From NCBI RefSeq assembly GCF_027596085.1, contig NC_072464.1:11908124-11972123 (forward strand): a stretch of DNA of 64,000 nt, written 5' to 3'. The translations under genes were made by a program, and so were the position numbers. The DNA is from Anoplopoma fimbria (taxonomy: Eukaryota > Chordata > Actinopteri > Perciformes > Anoplopomatidae). Below are positions 1 to 10,890 of this stretch, one piece after another. The stretch's first letter is position 1. Each line of letters begins with the position of its first letter. The notes under the pieces are model-generated. The model saw only the letters and a list, made by a program, of their open reading frames with translations, was not told where the DNA came from and did not search any database.

Positions 1-1155
1 TAAGCTTTATAAAGTTTTTATTTTTTGTTGTTGGTTTACCCTTTCCCCCATAACAAATTTTCACTAGTGGACAAGATATAGTAATCCAATTCTTAATCTC
101 TTAGACAGTTGAGATTTAAAGAACTATGGATAATCAAGATTGTGTCATTGGGATTTGATTACCTTTAGAAAGGACTTCCTCAGGTCCTCATCCAGTCACC
201 TCTATGTCACCTGTCATATGGACAAAATTTAATATTCAACAGAAGTCAAGTCACAGAGGAAAATGAATTTTCAGGAAACTCTTAAGGGACATCTACAAGG
301 AGTTCTTTGTCACAACCTGCAGGATGTGGCTGGATATTGCTGTCCATTTTCTGTCAAAATGAACTGAATTTGTTTTTGTTTACCATTAAGGAAACTGTAA
401 ACTTTTGAGGATTATTTGTTCTCTATAATTAACTCCACAAACTTCACCTACAGTCCTAAAACATTTCACGTGTATCACAAACATTATATTTAATGTTTGA
501 CTTTGTTGTATCAGCTGTTTGTTTGTGTTTTTTTCTATTCTGTAATAGAAAAAAATGAACAATAAAATACTACAAAAAGTCAACAAGTACAAGATTTGCA
601 ATCTATCTGACAAGGTCTTAGTTTTATTAGCGTTCCGGATGCCATGTTTTCTTTTATAGGTTTTCAGTTTTCATAGTATCAGATAAAAACAGACACTCTT
701 CACACATGGGAAAGTGAACAGTGAATGTGAAAAACAACATGCATATTCACATATGAGCTGGTAATCATTAGTCATTCAGTTGCTAAATATTATGTGCAAA
801 AATAGATGAACCACCTGGACTTTGTCACTTCTCATTTTGAGGATTACTGATTACTCCTTTATTTTCTTAAATGTTAATATGATACTTGACCTTATTCGTG
901 GACCAAAACGTGCTTTTCAAATACCTCTTGCCAAAATGTAATGACTAACTGCCAGCTCATTCTTCCTTCCGATTATTTTACGTTCAGACACATGTGTCCA
1001 TCCCTCGCCCCTAGAGATCCAGGCAAGATGTCCTGTCTGTAAATCATCACAATGAAACACATGTCCACAGTGTAATTTGCCCTCCTGGGGCCATATTATT
1101 TCTTCTCATTTTCTTGAATCTGTTAAAAGACAGTATACATATCTTAAACCTCCCA
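1..1155. other. Intergenic DNA upstream of the claudin-10 cluster
   Basis: AT-rich sequence with no supported exon. One open frame of 75 codons on the - strand near 386-613 has hydrophobic residues but no family resemblance and no splice context. The last ~200 bases should contain the promoter and 5'UTR of the 10a-type first exon, but no convincing TATA box or CpG cluster is visible. Confidence 0.5.
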
Positions 1156-1369
1156 ATGTCAGGCTTGCAGATTTTGGCTTTTGTCAGCGGCCTGGCCGGG
1201 CTGGGTGCCACTATAGGGGCCACAGTGTCCAATGAATGGAGGGCCACGAGCCGGGCATCCTCAGTCATCACAGCGACCTGGGTGCTCCAGGGTCTGTGGA
1301 ACAACTGTGCTGGAAATGCTATTGGAGCTCTGCACTGCAGACCACATCATACTATCCTGCAGCTGGAAG
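1156..1369 (+). CDS. cldn10: claudin-10 alternative first exon 1a (10a-type)
   Basis: This exon encodes the first 71 residues of a claudin: TM1 (about residues 4-24), then extracellular loop 1 with the family signature W28 ... GLW (46-48) ... C51 ... C61. It matches mammalian claudin-10a exon 1 closely, including the run after W28 (R-A-T-S-R-A-S-S-V-I-T-A-T-W). R33 and R62 are conserved; basic residues at these positions are linked in mammalian claudin-10a to anion selectivity. The exon ends in phase 1 at a strong donor (GTAAGC, from 1370). No exons 2-5 follow before the 10b-type exon at 3939, so I infer splicing to the shared exon 2 at 4840, giving a 239-residue isoform. The Met at 1156 is chosen because it aligns with the family start; an in-frame upstream Met at 1114 would add 14 unrelated residues. 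Confidence 0.88.
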
Positions 1370-3938
1370 GTAAGCTATACTAGGGTCAGAGTTTCACAGC
1401 GACCACATAGCAATATATGTCTGTTCACACGGCTGCATAACGCATTTGTCCATGTTAGCGGTTGGAAACACATCTAGTGGGTGAACATAGCCTATGTACT
1501 GATATATGGCGAGGTATTGTACGTATACTGCAGAGCTGCTCTAAATGATGTGTTCCTAACTATGTAACCTAAATATTCTTCAACACAATATTCTTTTTCG
1601 AAACTCAAACTTGTTAAATTTGGTGCCTATTTTGTGAATATATTTCAGGTGCAGCAGATATTGAAAAAAAAAATTCTATAGTGCTGGTAGCCACTTTTCA
1701 ATGGGTTTATTACATAAGGAAGTCTTTGGAAGTACTTTTGAAGGTTACTGGCAAAGTTATAAAAATGTTGTAAAAGACAACATTTTTGAGTGATTGTTTT
1801 GCAAAGAAATCTTTACTTAAGGTTTGTCATTAGGTATCTTTTGTAAAATATACAGTCTGGCATTTTTTTGTGTTTTGTCAATGAGAGAATGAGATAATCT
1901 TTGTTTCAACAATGATCCAGACTTTCATCTTGAGAATCAGATTTTGTCCTTTTTCATCTATTTTTCTTTAAATGAAAACTCTTTTGTTCAATTTTAACCT
2001 GTTTCTATAATAACATTTTATCCTTAGCTTTGACATGGTCATTGCTGATATAATGCAAATGACATGTTTACTTGACAGGTATTGTTTCACAATTATGGAA
2101 AAATGATTATTCACGCTAAAAAAAAAAAGTAATTACTAATTTCTTTAACAGATTATGGTCCATGTGTTAACAGTGACAAATGAGTAATCCTTTGTTGGAA
2201 ATGTCAAACTGAGCGTGTCTGAGTCACAGCTCTGACAGAGAAAGTAAACAAAGACCTGTGGTTGGCAGTAATGGGCCGGTAAGGGAGAAAATAATAGTCA
2301 GACTTTATTAAATTCTAATCATGAAATGTTGTGAACCCCTTTCACCCATATTATATGTAGTATAGTTGTTTTCGTTACTAGATATCAAGGTAATTTTGCT
2401 CTTTGTTTGTAATTAAATATTTTTGGATATGCACAAATTTTGCAGTGTTCCTAAATTATTTTGACTTCTGTGAAACTGATTTTGTTTTGGTCAGGATACT
2501 TTGTTTGTAATTCTAATTTCGGCCACAAGAGGCTGAAGTGCACCACTACCTTATGCTCTAAATAGGACCAAAAGCATTCATGTATTCCCCAACAGCAGAT
2601 TAGCGATTATTAAAATAAATTTCTAGCCAAAATAAAAACATGACAGTAATGTAAAATAGCTTTCTAACATACTATATATGTATCATGTGTTTCAAGTGCA
2701 TGAAGAAATTAGAAGTCCCCAGGAAGAAAACATGAAGGATTTTATTGCAATTTACAGTAGAACATGGGGTTTTAGTGTACTTAAGCCTTGTGTGGCTGAA
2801 ATGAGCATTACAACAATAAATGTTTTCACAGGTTACAAAAAAGTAACTTAGAAAAACTATCCTTGAAAATTTTATTCACCTGTTCTAGAGTTATAAACAA
2901 GAACGAGAAAACTATTTAGATTAGAGGTCAGCAGAGGTTTTTCCTCTCAGGGCTTCAGTATCAGAGTGAATGACATGCTGTTAATAAGTTATTCAAATCC
3001 TGCTATTTTAGGTCTTTGAGGAAGTTACAGCAGTCTTGTTGTGCATTAATCATAGGTGGCTGTGCAAGGTGAAAGGTAGAAGGTGACACATTCACTGTAG
3101 TGTGTCCCATCTCAAATGTCTGCTGTGGTTTCTCAAGACAGATTGAACTCACAAATAAGACGTGAGTTAAATAGAAATGTTTACAGGGAGTGGAAAAAAT
3201 ACACAACATACGAAATAATAACAATATTTGTGAAGCTTAATTTTATTGTTTTGTTGATGCCGTCAGAAAGGTGCAGGTTCACCTTTCACATTCTTTGTGG
3301 TGTGGACGGATAAAATAACAGCAAAAACCTTACAATTTACCACTGGCTCACACATTGTGATGCATTTTTTATTTAACCTACCCACAAGTAGGAATGACCA
3401 CTGACAGCATTTAGTAAGGGTTTTACTAAAATAATTCCACTTTTAACAAAGTATTTTTCCATTATGGTATCATTACTTTAACTTATTAATCAAGTGGTTT
3501 GAGTGTTTTACTTCATGTTCATCACAATGCCCACTCACAATAATATGCGAACACACAAACAGAGAAATACATTTTAATTTGCAAGCCTACAGTTGCTTAG
3601 ATTTTAAACGTCATAAGCGATGTCATCGTGACACTTTCTACATCCAGAACTTTCAGTCCCCATCATCAGTGACGTGCACTGGATGAGTGGGTGGAAGACG
3701 CCATGAAGACCATTGGCCACTTGTTGATGTTCAGGGCCAAACTCCTCCCTACATAATAACCCTCCACAACACATTAACTATCAATCGCAGCCTATCCATG
3801 GAACTTACTAGTGTAGCACAAAGCTACATTTTCAACAAGCCTCACTACCCAGGGAACCATTAATCAATTTCAGATCTCACCAACTTAATTGGACATCACA
3901 CAGCAGGGTGGAGGAGTCCTCTCTGCAGAACAAGCAGC
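1370..3938. other. Spacer between first exons 1a and 1b
   Basis: This is 2.6 kb of AT-rich DNA with no supported exon. It would be intron 1 of the 10a-type transcript. Its last ~280 bases (about 3660-3938) are closely matched upstream of gene C (about 10630-10890), so they probably carry the exon 1b promoter and 5'UTR. Within that block both copies share long identical runs (for example the segment starting gaccattggccacttgttg). Confidence 0.55.
3660..3938 (+). promoter_or_regulatory. Duplicated 5' flank / probable promoter of exon 1b
   Basis: The ~280 bases before the 10b-type start codon are repeated almost unchanged before gene C (10630-10890). This is far more similar than the two first exons themselves (about 72% amino-acid identity). 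Conservation of non-coding sequence next to a diverged exon suggests either a recent duplication or retained regulatory function. No canonical TATA box is clear; an AT-rich cataataa near 3754 is the nearest candidate. Confidence 0.4.
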
Positions 3939-5633
3939 ATGTTTCAGGAGATCTTGGCCTTTGCTCTAAGCACTTCGGGGTGGGTGCTGGTGTCTTCGAC
4001 TTTGCCGACGGACTACTGGAAGGTATCTTCACTTGATGGAACAGTCATCACCACAGCTACCTACTGGTCCAATCTTTGGAAAGCCTGCGTCACTGATTCA
4101 ACTGGAGTCTCCAACTGCAAAGACTTTGCCTCGCTGCTGGCACTGGAGGGTCAGCTCGTTGTTTCCTTCTCATTGGATTCTTGGTTTTTCTGCCTTTTTT
4201 GGTCAATCATGTTGAGTTTATTTCCTGTTTGTTTTTATGTTAAAGAACACATGTTAATGCCTGAAAGGGTTGCTGTAATTTTGCTGATTCAGTTCTCTGA
4301 CTCAGTTTCAAAGTGCCTGTTGAGTGTTCAGCTCCTTCTCTGTCTAAGCTTTGGTATAAAATTCAAGTTGAAGCTCATTGCTACTCAGGACTAATAGATA
4401 CTCTCTCTAATAGATACTGCCTAATGCAAGTTTTCAAGGAACAACTAATTTACCTTCAAATATGTCAATGTTTAGCCTTTATTCTAAGAGCTTGAAAGCT
4501 ATGAAGGAGGTTTGCTATGAACCTCAGGTGTTTATTCCCACGGATGACCAGTTTAGGGGTTAACTTCCAAGGTAAGATTTGCCACTAAATCACATCTGAC
4601 TGAGACGTTTCATACCCAGACAGTCACCACACTACTATGAAATGTCTGAAAACAATTAGTGTTACTCGGGACAAATTGTTTTACTTGCTTTGTGTGTGAA
4701 ATGGTCAGAAGGTCACTAACCCATTGACCTTGTGGTGTGCAAATGTGAGAGTAGAGGGAATGCAAAACCACAGAATGGAGCCCGAGAAAGTAACACTCTT
4801 TTGATTGCTTAAAAGTTGACCTCTATTTTACATTTGCAGGCTACATTCAAGCATGCAGGGGATTGATGATTGCAGCCGTCTGTCTGGGGTTTTTTGGTTC
4901 TATATTTGCCCTTGTTGGAATGAAATGCACCAAAATTGGAGGGAGTGACAAAAACAAAGCTAGGATTGCCTGCTTTGCAGGTGTAAATTTCATTCTTAGT
5001 GGTAAGTACAGTGGAATTCTGTCTGCAATATCTGTAATTATCTGCGTAGACTGATTAGATTCCATATTTTCTTGTTCTTCTCAGGCCTTTGCTCACTTTC
5101 AGCATGCTCACTATATGCACACCGGATAACATCGGAGTTTTTTGACCCAATGTATATGGCACAGAAGTAAGAACTGTCTAATTTTTTCATGAACTGTCTC
5201 ATTGTTTAACCTATTCAGAAAAATGATCATCATCAACAAGTATTGGTCTTTGTCTTTAGGTATGAACTGGGAGCTGCTCTCTTTATCGGCTGGTCAGGTT
5301 CTATACTCTGTATCCTCGGAGGCAGCATGCTCTGCTTCTCCATCTCAGGATCTTTTACCAAAAGGTGCTTTGAGTAACACATTCTACATTTACATTATAC
5401 AGTATATACACGAATGAATCAATTCTGTTGAGTCATAATTTAATTCATGGTGAATGTGTGTTCTGTCTCTTTCCAGCCACAGTCAGGCAAACTATATCTA
5501 CAACGGTGCGGCCTCACATTCTCATATCTCCTCATACCCGAGAGGACAGGCAACGTCTGTAAACCCGAGGCCGCCTCCAGACTACAGCAACTCCTCCAGG
5601 ACACAGCACTTTGATAAGAATGTATATGTGTGA
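3939..5633 (+). CDS. cldn10: claudin-10, 10b-type isoform (gene A)
   Basis: A four-pass tight-junction protein that forms paracellular ion pores. Exons: 3939-4149, 4840-5001, 5085-5166, 5260-5364, 5477-5633; all phases agree and the protein is 238 aa (mammalian claudin-10 is about 228). Loop 1 has W27, N45-L46-W47, C50 and C60. D33 and K61 align with human claudin-10b D36 and K64, positions associated with its cation pore. Exon 2 holds TM2 and the inner-loop run [12 protein letters not shown]; exon 3 covers TM3 and part of loop 2; exon 4 holds TM4 ([10 protein letters not shown]). The tail ends K-N-V-Y-V, a PDZ-binding terminus. The exon 1 donor is the weaker GTCAGC, also used by gene C. Exons 2-5 are probably shared with first exon 1a. 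A polyadenylation signal AATAAA lies at 5718-5723. Confidence 0.93.
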
Positions 5634-5717
5634 GGGATGTGAATGTAAAGCACTGAATATAGCACTGTATGCAACTTGGTGGTGTCTAATAGAGACACAA
5701 TTTGTGGCTCTCCAGGA

Positions 5718-5723
5718 AATAAA
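5718..5723 (+). terminator. Polyadenylation signal of cldn10 gene A
   Basis: AATAAA lies 85 bases after the stop codon. A second AATAAA at 5922-5927 could give a longer 3'UTR. In gene C the first signal has changed to AATAAG, while a downstream AATAAA remains at 12712-12717. Confidence 0.55.
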
Positions 5724-6698
5724 TTTAGAATATTTCTGAATTTAAACTTTTATGATGCAGTTTACTCTCTGATGATGGGAATTTTCTATTTTCTATACAG
5801 CAGACAGCTTCTGTATTTGGCAGTTGTACATATTAGTGTGCATTGGATTTAAGGATTATGTATGTATTATGATTAAATAGTAAAATCAAAAACATATGCA
5901 TGGTCCAGAATGGGCCTCTCTAATAAAACATGTTTGCATAATTTTTTCTATTTCTATTTGATGTATGTGGCAATTAGGTGTGACATTTTCTTCAGTTGGT
6001 TTTATTTTTGATTGTAAGTAACCTGCACATGTTGTTAATCTGTAATCACAATATTTAAAACAGTGTCAAACACAGATTATCTTGTTTTCTATTATATAAC
6101 CATCAACTATGATTTTGTAATAAGCAAACTTCAAGAGGGTCAGAAAAGGTCTGGATTTTATCATTGATTGAAATGTTCGGCTAATGATGAGAAGGCTATG
6201 TATGAGAATATGAGTAGAAATAAAATAGATAAAAGATAGAATTGAGTTTCAGCAATTACATTATTTCTGCAGAGGGCAGCAGTTTTGCACTTTGTGTTAT
6301 GTTCTCTTAAGATTTGTGAGAGTCAAGCTTTTTATCCTAATGATGTGTTAGAAAAGAAAAATCTATCGTTTTAAGGTTGTTAGAAACGTGAGCTTTCCTA
6401 ACCCAAAAATATAACAAACGGTGCAAAAAAATGCAGTTAAACCTAAAAAAAAGTAGCTTGAGCTGGAGGGAATTATCTCAAGTGGCTGGCACACTCCAAA
6501 ACGTTTACAGTAAACATCTCCCACAATTGTACAGAGCCCTCATCAACACTAATGGAACACGACACAGACAAAATGTCCCCCTCTCCTGAAACAGGAAACG
6601 ACTCATCATCCTGCTTACCAATGACCAGACGTTTGGTGTGTTTTGTGCTTCTACCAAACTGAGAGAACGCTACCTGGTTTAATTTAGTGATTTCAGAA
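5724..6698. other. Intergenic DNA between claudin genes A and B
   Basis: AT-rich, no supported exon. The first ~250 bases are 3'UTR-like and recur after gene C (about 12540-12780), for example the segment with the run ttctatacagcagacagctt. The rest shows nothing recognisable; the promoter of gene B should lie at its end. Confidence 0.45.
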
Positions 6699-8746
6699 AT
6701 GAAGAAACGTCTGATCCAAGTACTTGGCTTCTTGATTTCATCACTGGGATGGCTGTTTGTGCTGTGCACCATGGCCATGGACTTTTGGAGGATCACCCAA
6801 ATAGGAGGACAAGGAGGCTCTTTTATCATCAAAGTGGCCTGGTACTGGTCCAATTTATGGAAGGATTGTTTTACCGATTCCACAGCCGTCACCAACTGTA
6901 GAGACTTCCCTGTGCTCTGGAGTGTCACCCGTAAGTACGACACATGTCTATTCCTCGCTTAAGGTTTGGGGGTCAACACGATGAAATGAACATCTCAAAA
7001 TGTTAATCTTTGTTTCAGTTTTGTGATAAAGCTGTATAATCAATATTATGGACATGTTTTAAGGCAAAACTTGACTAAAATCCCATTAAATGATTGAATT
7101 TATATGTTGTCCAATGAATGCTGTGCATTTAACAAACTTAATTTGTCCTGGTGAAACCTTTAAATATTGTGAGATTTAGAATGCATCTGATAAATACCGA
7201 CATTGACAGAAAACCCCATGGTTGAAATTAATTCATTTTCATTTTACATTCACTTTTTAGGGAATTTAAGGGTCACTTCAATTCACATTTCAAAAGGAAT
7301 AATTCTACTTTATACTCAATAAACTCAATACAAGGGCTAGGTACAATTTATGTGCATATTAAGGTTTTGCATTCTGAATGAAATGTAAAGTGTGAAGTCC
7401 TGCTGTTTAACAGGTGGAGCAAAGCATAGCAACGGATTAGTTCTCTCAGTGACATTTAGTGTATGCTAGAGCTTTAGCTGAGTGTACACAATACAATTAA
7501 AAGTAGTAAGTAAGTAAAATACAAATCATTGTAACAACTTAAAAACTTAACTGACTTGGTCATTTATGGTTAACTTTGAAGTGAAGGTGCAATGAATATT
7601 TTGTCATCCCTGCTTCAAAAGTGGCTGAAATTTTACTGAATCAGACCTGTGTTAAAGAAAATCTCAGCAAAAATGAGAAAACTATAATAGGTATAAGCAG
7701 TATTTTGTTAAGTTTAGCTTCATTTTATTTTAACAGTGTTTACATTATTGTGTCTAGTGAACAAAAGGAGCTTTGGCATTCTCTATTTCATACTCACATT
7801 AGCTACTTTTCTGACTTAGAGAAATGAAATGTGTTATTCTGTTACATTCTCTGCCTGAACTCTTTCTTTCTGCTTCTCACAGCTTTTGTCCAGGCAGTAC
7901 GAGGATTGCTAATGTGCGGGTTAACTCTTGGTTTTTTTGGTGTCGTGCTTTGTTTTGTTGGGATGGAGTGCACTTATATTGGTGGAGCTGAGAAGACCAA
8001 GGACAAACTGCTTTTTGCAGGAGCAGTGTTTCACATTGCTGGCAGTGAGTACACAACAAACACAGATTTTTCTCTGTAAATGACAGAAATGTTTTGCCCT
8101 CATTATTCCTTGATTCCAACAAAACCTCTTTGTGCAGGTGTGTCAGATGTTTCTGCCTACTGCTTATACATCAACAGGGTTGCACGAACAACTTTTGCTG
8201 AGAGTGTAGGGCCAGGAGTCTTACGGTAAGTTTTTTTTCCACACTTATCACAATATCATTTAAATTTCCACAGTAAAATATATTACACAAAACCTGATAT
8301 ATTCAGTTTGTATAATGTATCATGATTGTTTGTCTTACATTTAATCAATTCCAGGTATGACCTAGGAACTCCCATATTTCTAGGATTGGTGGGATGTTTT
8401 TGCATCCTTTTAGGGGGTATGTTTTACGCTGTGACCGTCTACAGAGTAATATTCCCTGAGAGGTATACAAATTCGTCCATCTTCACCCTTTTTCCTGTAA
8501 CTGCTGAGTTGTATGACATTATTAACTGTGGCAATGTTTTGTTCTTCCAGTAAAGTGGTATATGCCTATGGAGGAGGCACATACATGGCCCCTCGCTCCG
8601 GGGGAAGGACCCTGTACACCGGATACTACAGACCCTCCAGGCAGTATGGATCTTATGTGGGCTCAGACCCATCCAGAAGCTCCAAGATCTCCAAGCTCTC
8701 TCAGACAACACGCACGAAAACTTCAGAAAGAGATGCATTTGTGTAG
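6699..8746 (+). CDS. claudin-10-like protein (gene B)
   Basis: A complete claudin of 261 aa. Exons: 6699-6930, 7883-8044, 8138-8225, 8355-8462, 8551-8746; all GT-AG and in phase. Exon 2 is 162 bases, exactly as in the other copies. Loop 1 has W30, N52-L53-W54, C57 and C67. The stretch between W30 and NLW is four residues longer than in claudin-10b (GGQGGSFIIKVAWYW in place of [11 protein letters not shown]), and the acidic residue equivalent to human D36 is glycine. The inner loop after TM2 reads GMECTYIGGAEKTK. The C-terminus is A-F-V, a PDZ-binding type. The start at 6699 gives MKKR then TM1; the frame is open to a GTG at 6687, which is not a plausible start. Teleosts are known to carry tandem claudin-10 paralogues, some gill-expressed and salinity-responsive; I cannot say which named paralogue this is. 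Confidence 0.9.
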
Positions 8747-9327
8747 TTGCTCTTTTTTCATGTATAGTTTCACGAAAAATCTGAATATTGCATACTGTAT
8801 ATATAATGAAAAACCCTCTGCTTTCTATTCAGAGCATCATGAACAATTGTCCTTTGTTGTTGTTGCTGTTGTTTTAATGATCGTGTCAAGTGTTGTTTTT
8901 TGAAAACCGCTCATACTCTGTATATATTACACTGTCTTGTGTTTACTCGTTGATGTTAACTTTAGCTCATTGTTAACCTTGTTGTGATTTAACCAAAGCA
9001 TGCATTAATTAATATTGTCACTGGAATATCTATAAATTGATACAGTAAAAATGCTAATATGAATGGCAATGAGAAAGTGCATATTTAGTTTTTTGGGTTG
9101 GATGTGGAATTGCTGTTACACTGTTCTCTCAGCTGTTTAAAATGAAAACCAACTACAACAACAAGTCGTTGTTTCTTTTTTTGTTTGTTTTTTTACAACG
9201 GTATCTTCTTTTCAAAAAAGAAGGAAAAAAATTGGGGGGGAAAAAATGTAAAAGAAAAATATCAAAAATTGTCTAATCAACCAAAAATGTCATGCCCCCC
9301 CTGCAGTACCCCCTGTTGAAGACCTCT

Positions 9328-9376
9328 GACATGGAGCATGTATCACTTAAAGTTTAAGTGATATATGCTCCATGTC
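9328..9376. repeat. Near-perfect 49-bp palindrome
   Basis: Left arm 9328-9351 begins gacatggagcat; right arm 9353-9376 ends atgctccatgtc. The arms are 24 bp with a single mismatch and only one base between them. The flanking hexamer acctct occurs on both sides (9322-9327 and 9378-9383), which could be a target-site duplication or chance. The absent loop argues against a microRNA precursor. Its origin is unknown. Confidence 0.75.
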
Positions 9377-9589
9377 AACCTCTTCACTTGTCCTGTTTAT
9401 CTTTCAGTCTTATACAAACGTAGAATGGAACATTGGTACAGTTCTGTAAAAGGCCATATTATACAAACTGACTCCTGTGATTTCTGCTGATGCATAAAAT
9501 CAGTAGCTGCAAACGATTGTGCAGACTAATTATGTACGTAATTCTTAGAACCCGTGTATCTAAAAAAGATTAAGGAGTATTTGAACACT

Positions 9590-9850
9590 AACTGGACATG
9601 TCGTTGAACTCAACAACAGTGCTAATTAATTGGTTGATGCAATTTGTTTGTTTTAAGTCTGTTACTTGTCTCTTTTATGTGAAAATGTTATGCTATTTTA
9701 AACTTTTTGCTGTTTTTCGTTTTTTTAAGTCTGTTATTTGTGCTTTTATGTGTGAAGCTTTAATGCTGCCGTCTTGGCCAGGACTCCCATGAAAATGGAT
9801 TTTTAATGTCAATCGGAATATCCTGGATAAATAAAGGTTGAATAATTTTT
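9590..9850. mobile_element. Probable retroposon 3' end
   Basis: The stretch with gtcttggccaggactccc, then a gattttt run, then ataaaggttgaataa and a T/A-rich tail matches in pattern a very common teleost retroposon 3' end. A short imperfect direct repeat (ttaagtctgttacttg near 9654 and ttaagtctgttatttg near 9726) precedes it. Recognition is from memory of the family pattern; family name not assigned. Confidence 0.5.
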
Positions 9851-10476
9851 TTTAATAATAATGGCTAATTGTGTTCCTTGGGATCTTTCTCCCATGATTG
9901 GATTTTTGTATCACTGAGCTGCATACTGCATTTCTGCCAATACATGACAATACCAACTTGTCTCAGTAGACAGGACAAAATCTGGGTAGATAAGGTCTGC
10001 ATCACATGGTCATCAAGCTTTAAAATTAGGAGTTGTAACAAATATTTCAAATTAAACCATGCCTTCATTGTATGATTTAGTTTTGACATTGTTTTGGAAA
10101 GCACTGACAATCGATGTCATCCTACCAATAAAGTTGTTGTTAATGTTATTCTGGCAAATGCAACAAATGCATTACGAAATTGGGATGTGTTGATGTTCAC
10201 AACCCAAGTTCAGCCTCGTGTGTGTGTAAAATGTATTTTGTAAACAACACAACCTTAATGTTTATTTTTTACTGAGCCTGGTTTGAATGGAAAGAATAAC
10301 AGGAACACCTCACACTTAACTGTTGGCTCACACTATGACCATGCAACCATAAAATACTGTATGCATTCTATGTTAGTTTAATTTGAGTTTTGAACTTCAT
10401 GCACACAGTTTATATATGCCCAATCAAAAACAGAACACACACACAATCCCCCTCCCCCACAAGCATACACGCACGC

Positions 10477-10478
<2 letters not shown>

Positions 10479-10569
<91 letters not shown>
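10479..10569. repeat. (CA)n microsatellite
   Basis: About 90 bases of uninterrupted CA, preceded by a degenerate CA/GCAC stretch from 10437. Long apparent open frames of alternating His-Thr or Cys-Val here are artefacts of the repeat. Confidence 0.97.
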
Positions 10570-10574
<5 letters not shown>

Positions 10575-10629
10575 ACACATTCATATAACAAGCTTCGAGT
10601 TGTTTTTATTTTAAACACAGTAATTCACA

Positions 10630-10890
10630 GTGACGTGTACTGAATAAGAGAATAGAAGACGTCATAAAGACCATTGGCCACTTGTTGATGTTCAGGGCCA
10701 AACTCCTCCCGACAGAATATAACAGTCTGCAACACATTATCTATCAATCGCAGCCTATCCATGGAATTTACTAGTGTATCGCAAAGCTACATTTTCAACA
10801 AGCCTCACTACCCAGGGAACTATTAATCAATTTCAGATCTCACCAACTTAATTGGACATCACACAGCAGTGGAGGAGTCCTCTCTGCAAA
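10630..10890 (+). promoter_or_regulatory. Duplicated 5' flank of claudin gene C
   Basis: Near-copy of 3660-3938 upstream of gene A exon 1b, sharing long identical runs up to the start codon. It is inferred to be the promoter and 5'UTR duplicated with the gene. The (CA)n tract begins about 60 bases further upstream only in this copy. Confidence 0.4.

Larger units (their letters stand above)
8747..10890. other. Intergenic DNA between claudin genes B and C
   Basis: No supported exon. It holds the 3'UTR of gene B, a near-perfect 49-bp palindrome (9328-9376), a probable retroposon 3' tail (about 9590-9850), a (CA)n microsatellite (about 10479-10569) and, at the end, the duplicated 5' flank of gene C (10630-10890). 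Confidence 0.5.

Noticed and set aside
386..613. 75-codon open frame on the - strand with a hydrophobic stretch
   Set aside because: No family resemblance, no splice or promoter context, AT-rich sequence where such frames are expected by chance.
1156..1369. Exon 1a as a separate single-exon gene
   Set aside because: It ends at a strong donor in phase 1, lacks TM2-TM4, and matches the known alternative first exon of claudin-10.
6473..6943. 156-codon open frame on the - strand overlapping claudin gene B exon 1
   Set aside because: It is the antisense of a real claudin exon; the + strand carries the family signature residues and splice donor.
9328..9376. microRNA precursor
   Set aside because: The two arms meet with a single base between them, leaving no loop for Drosha/Dicer processing.
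10383..10643. Open frames of His-Thr or Cys-Val repeats on both strands (also at 17.1-17.4 kb and 34.8-35.1 kb)
   Set aside because: They are translations of (CA)n/(TG)n microsatellites.
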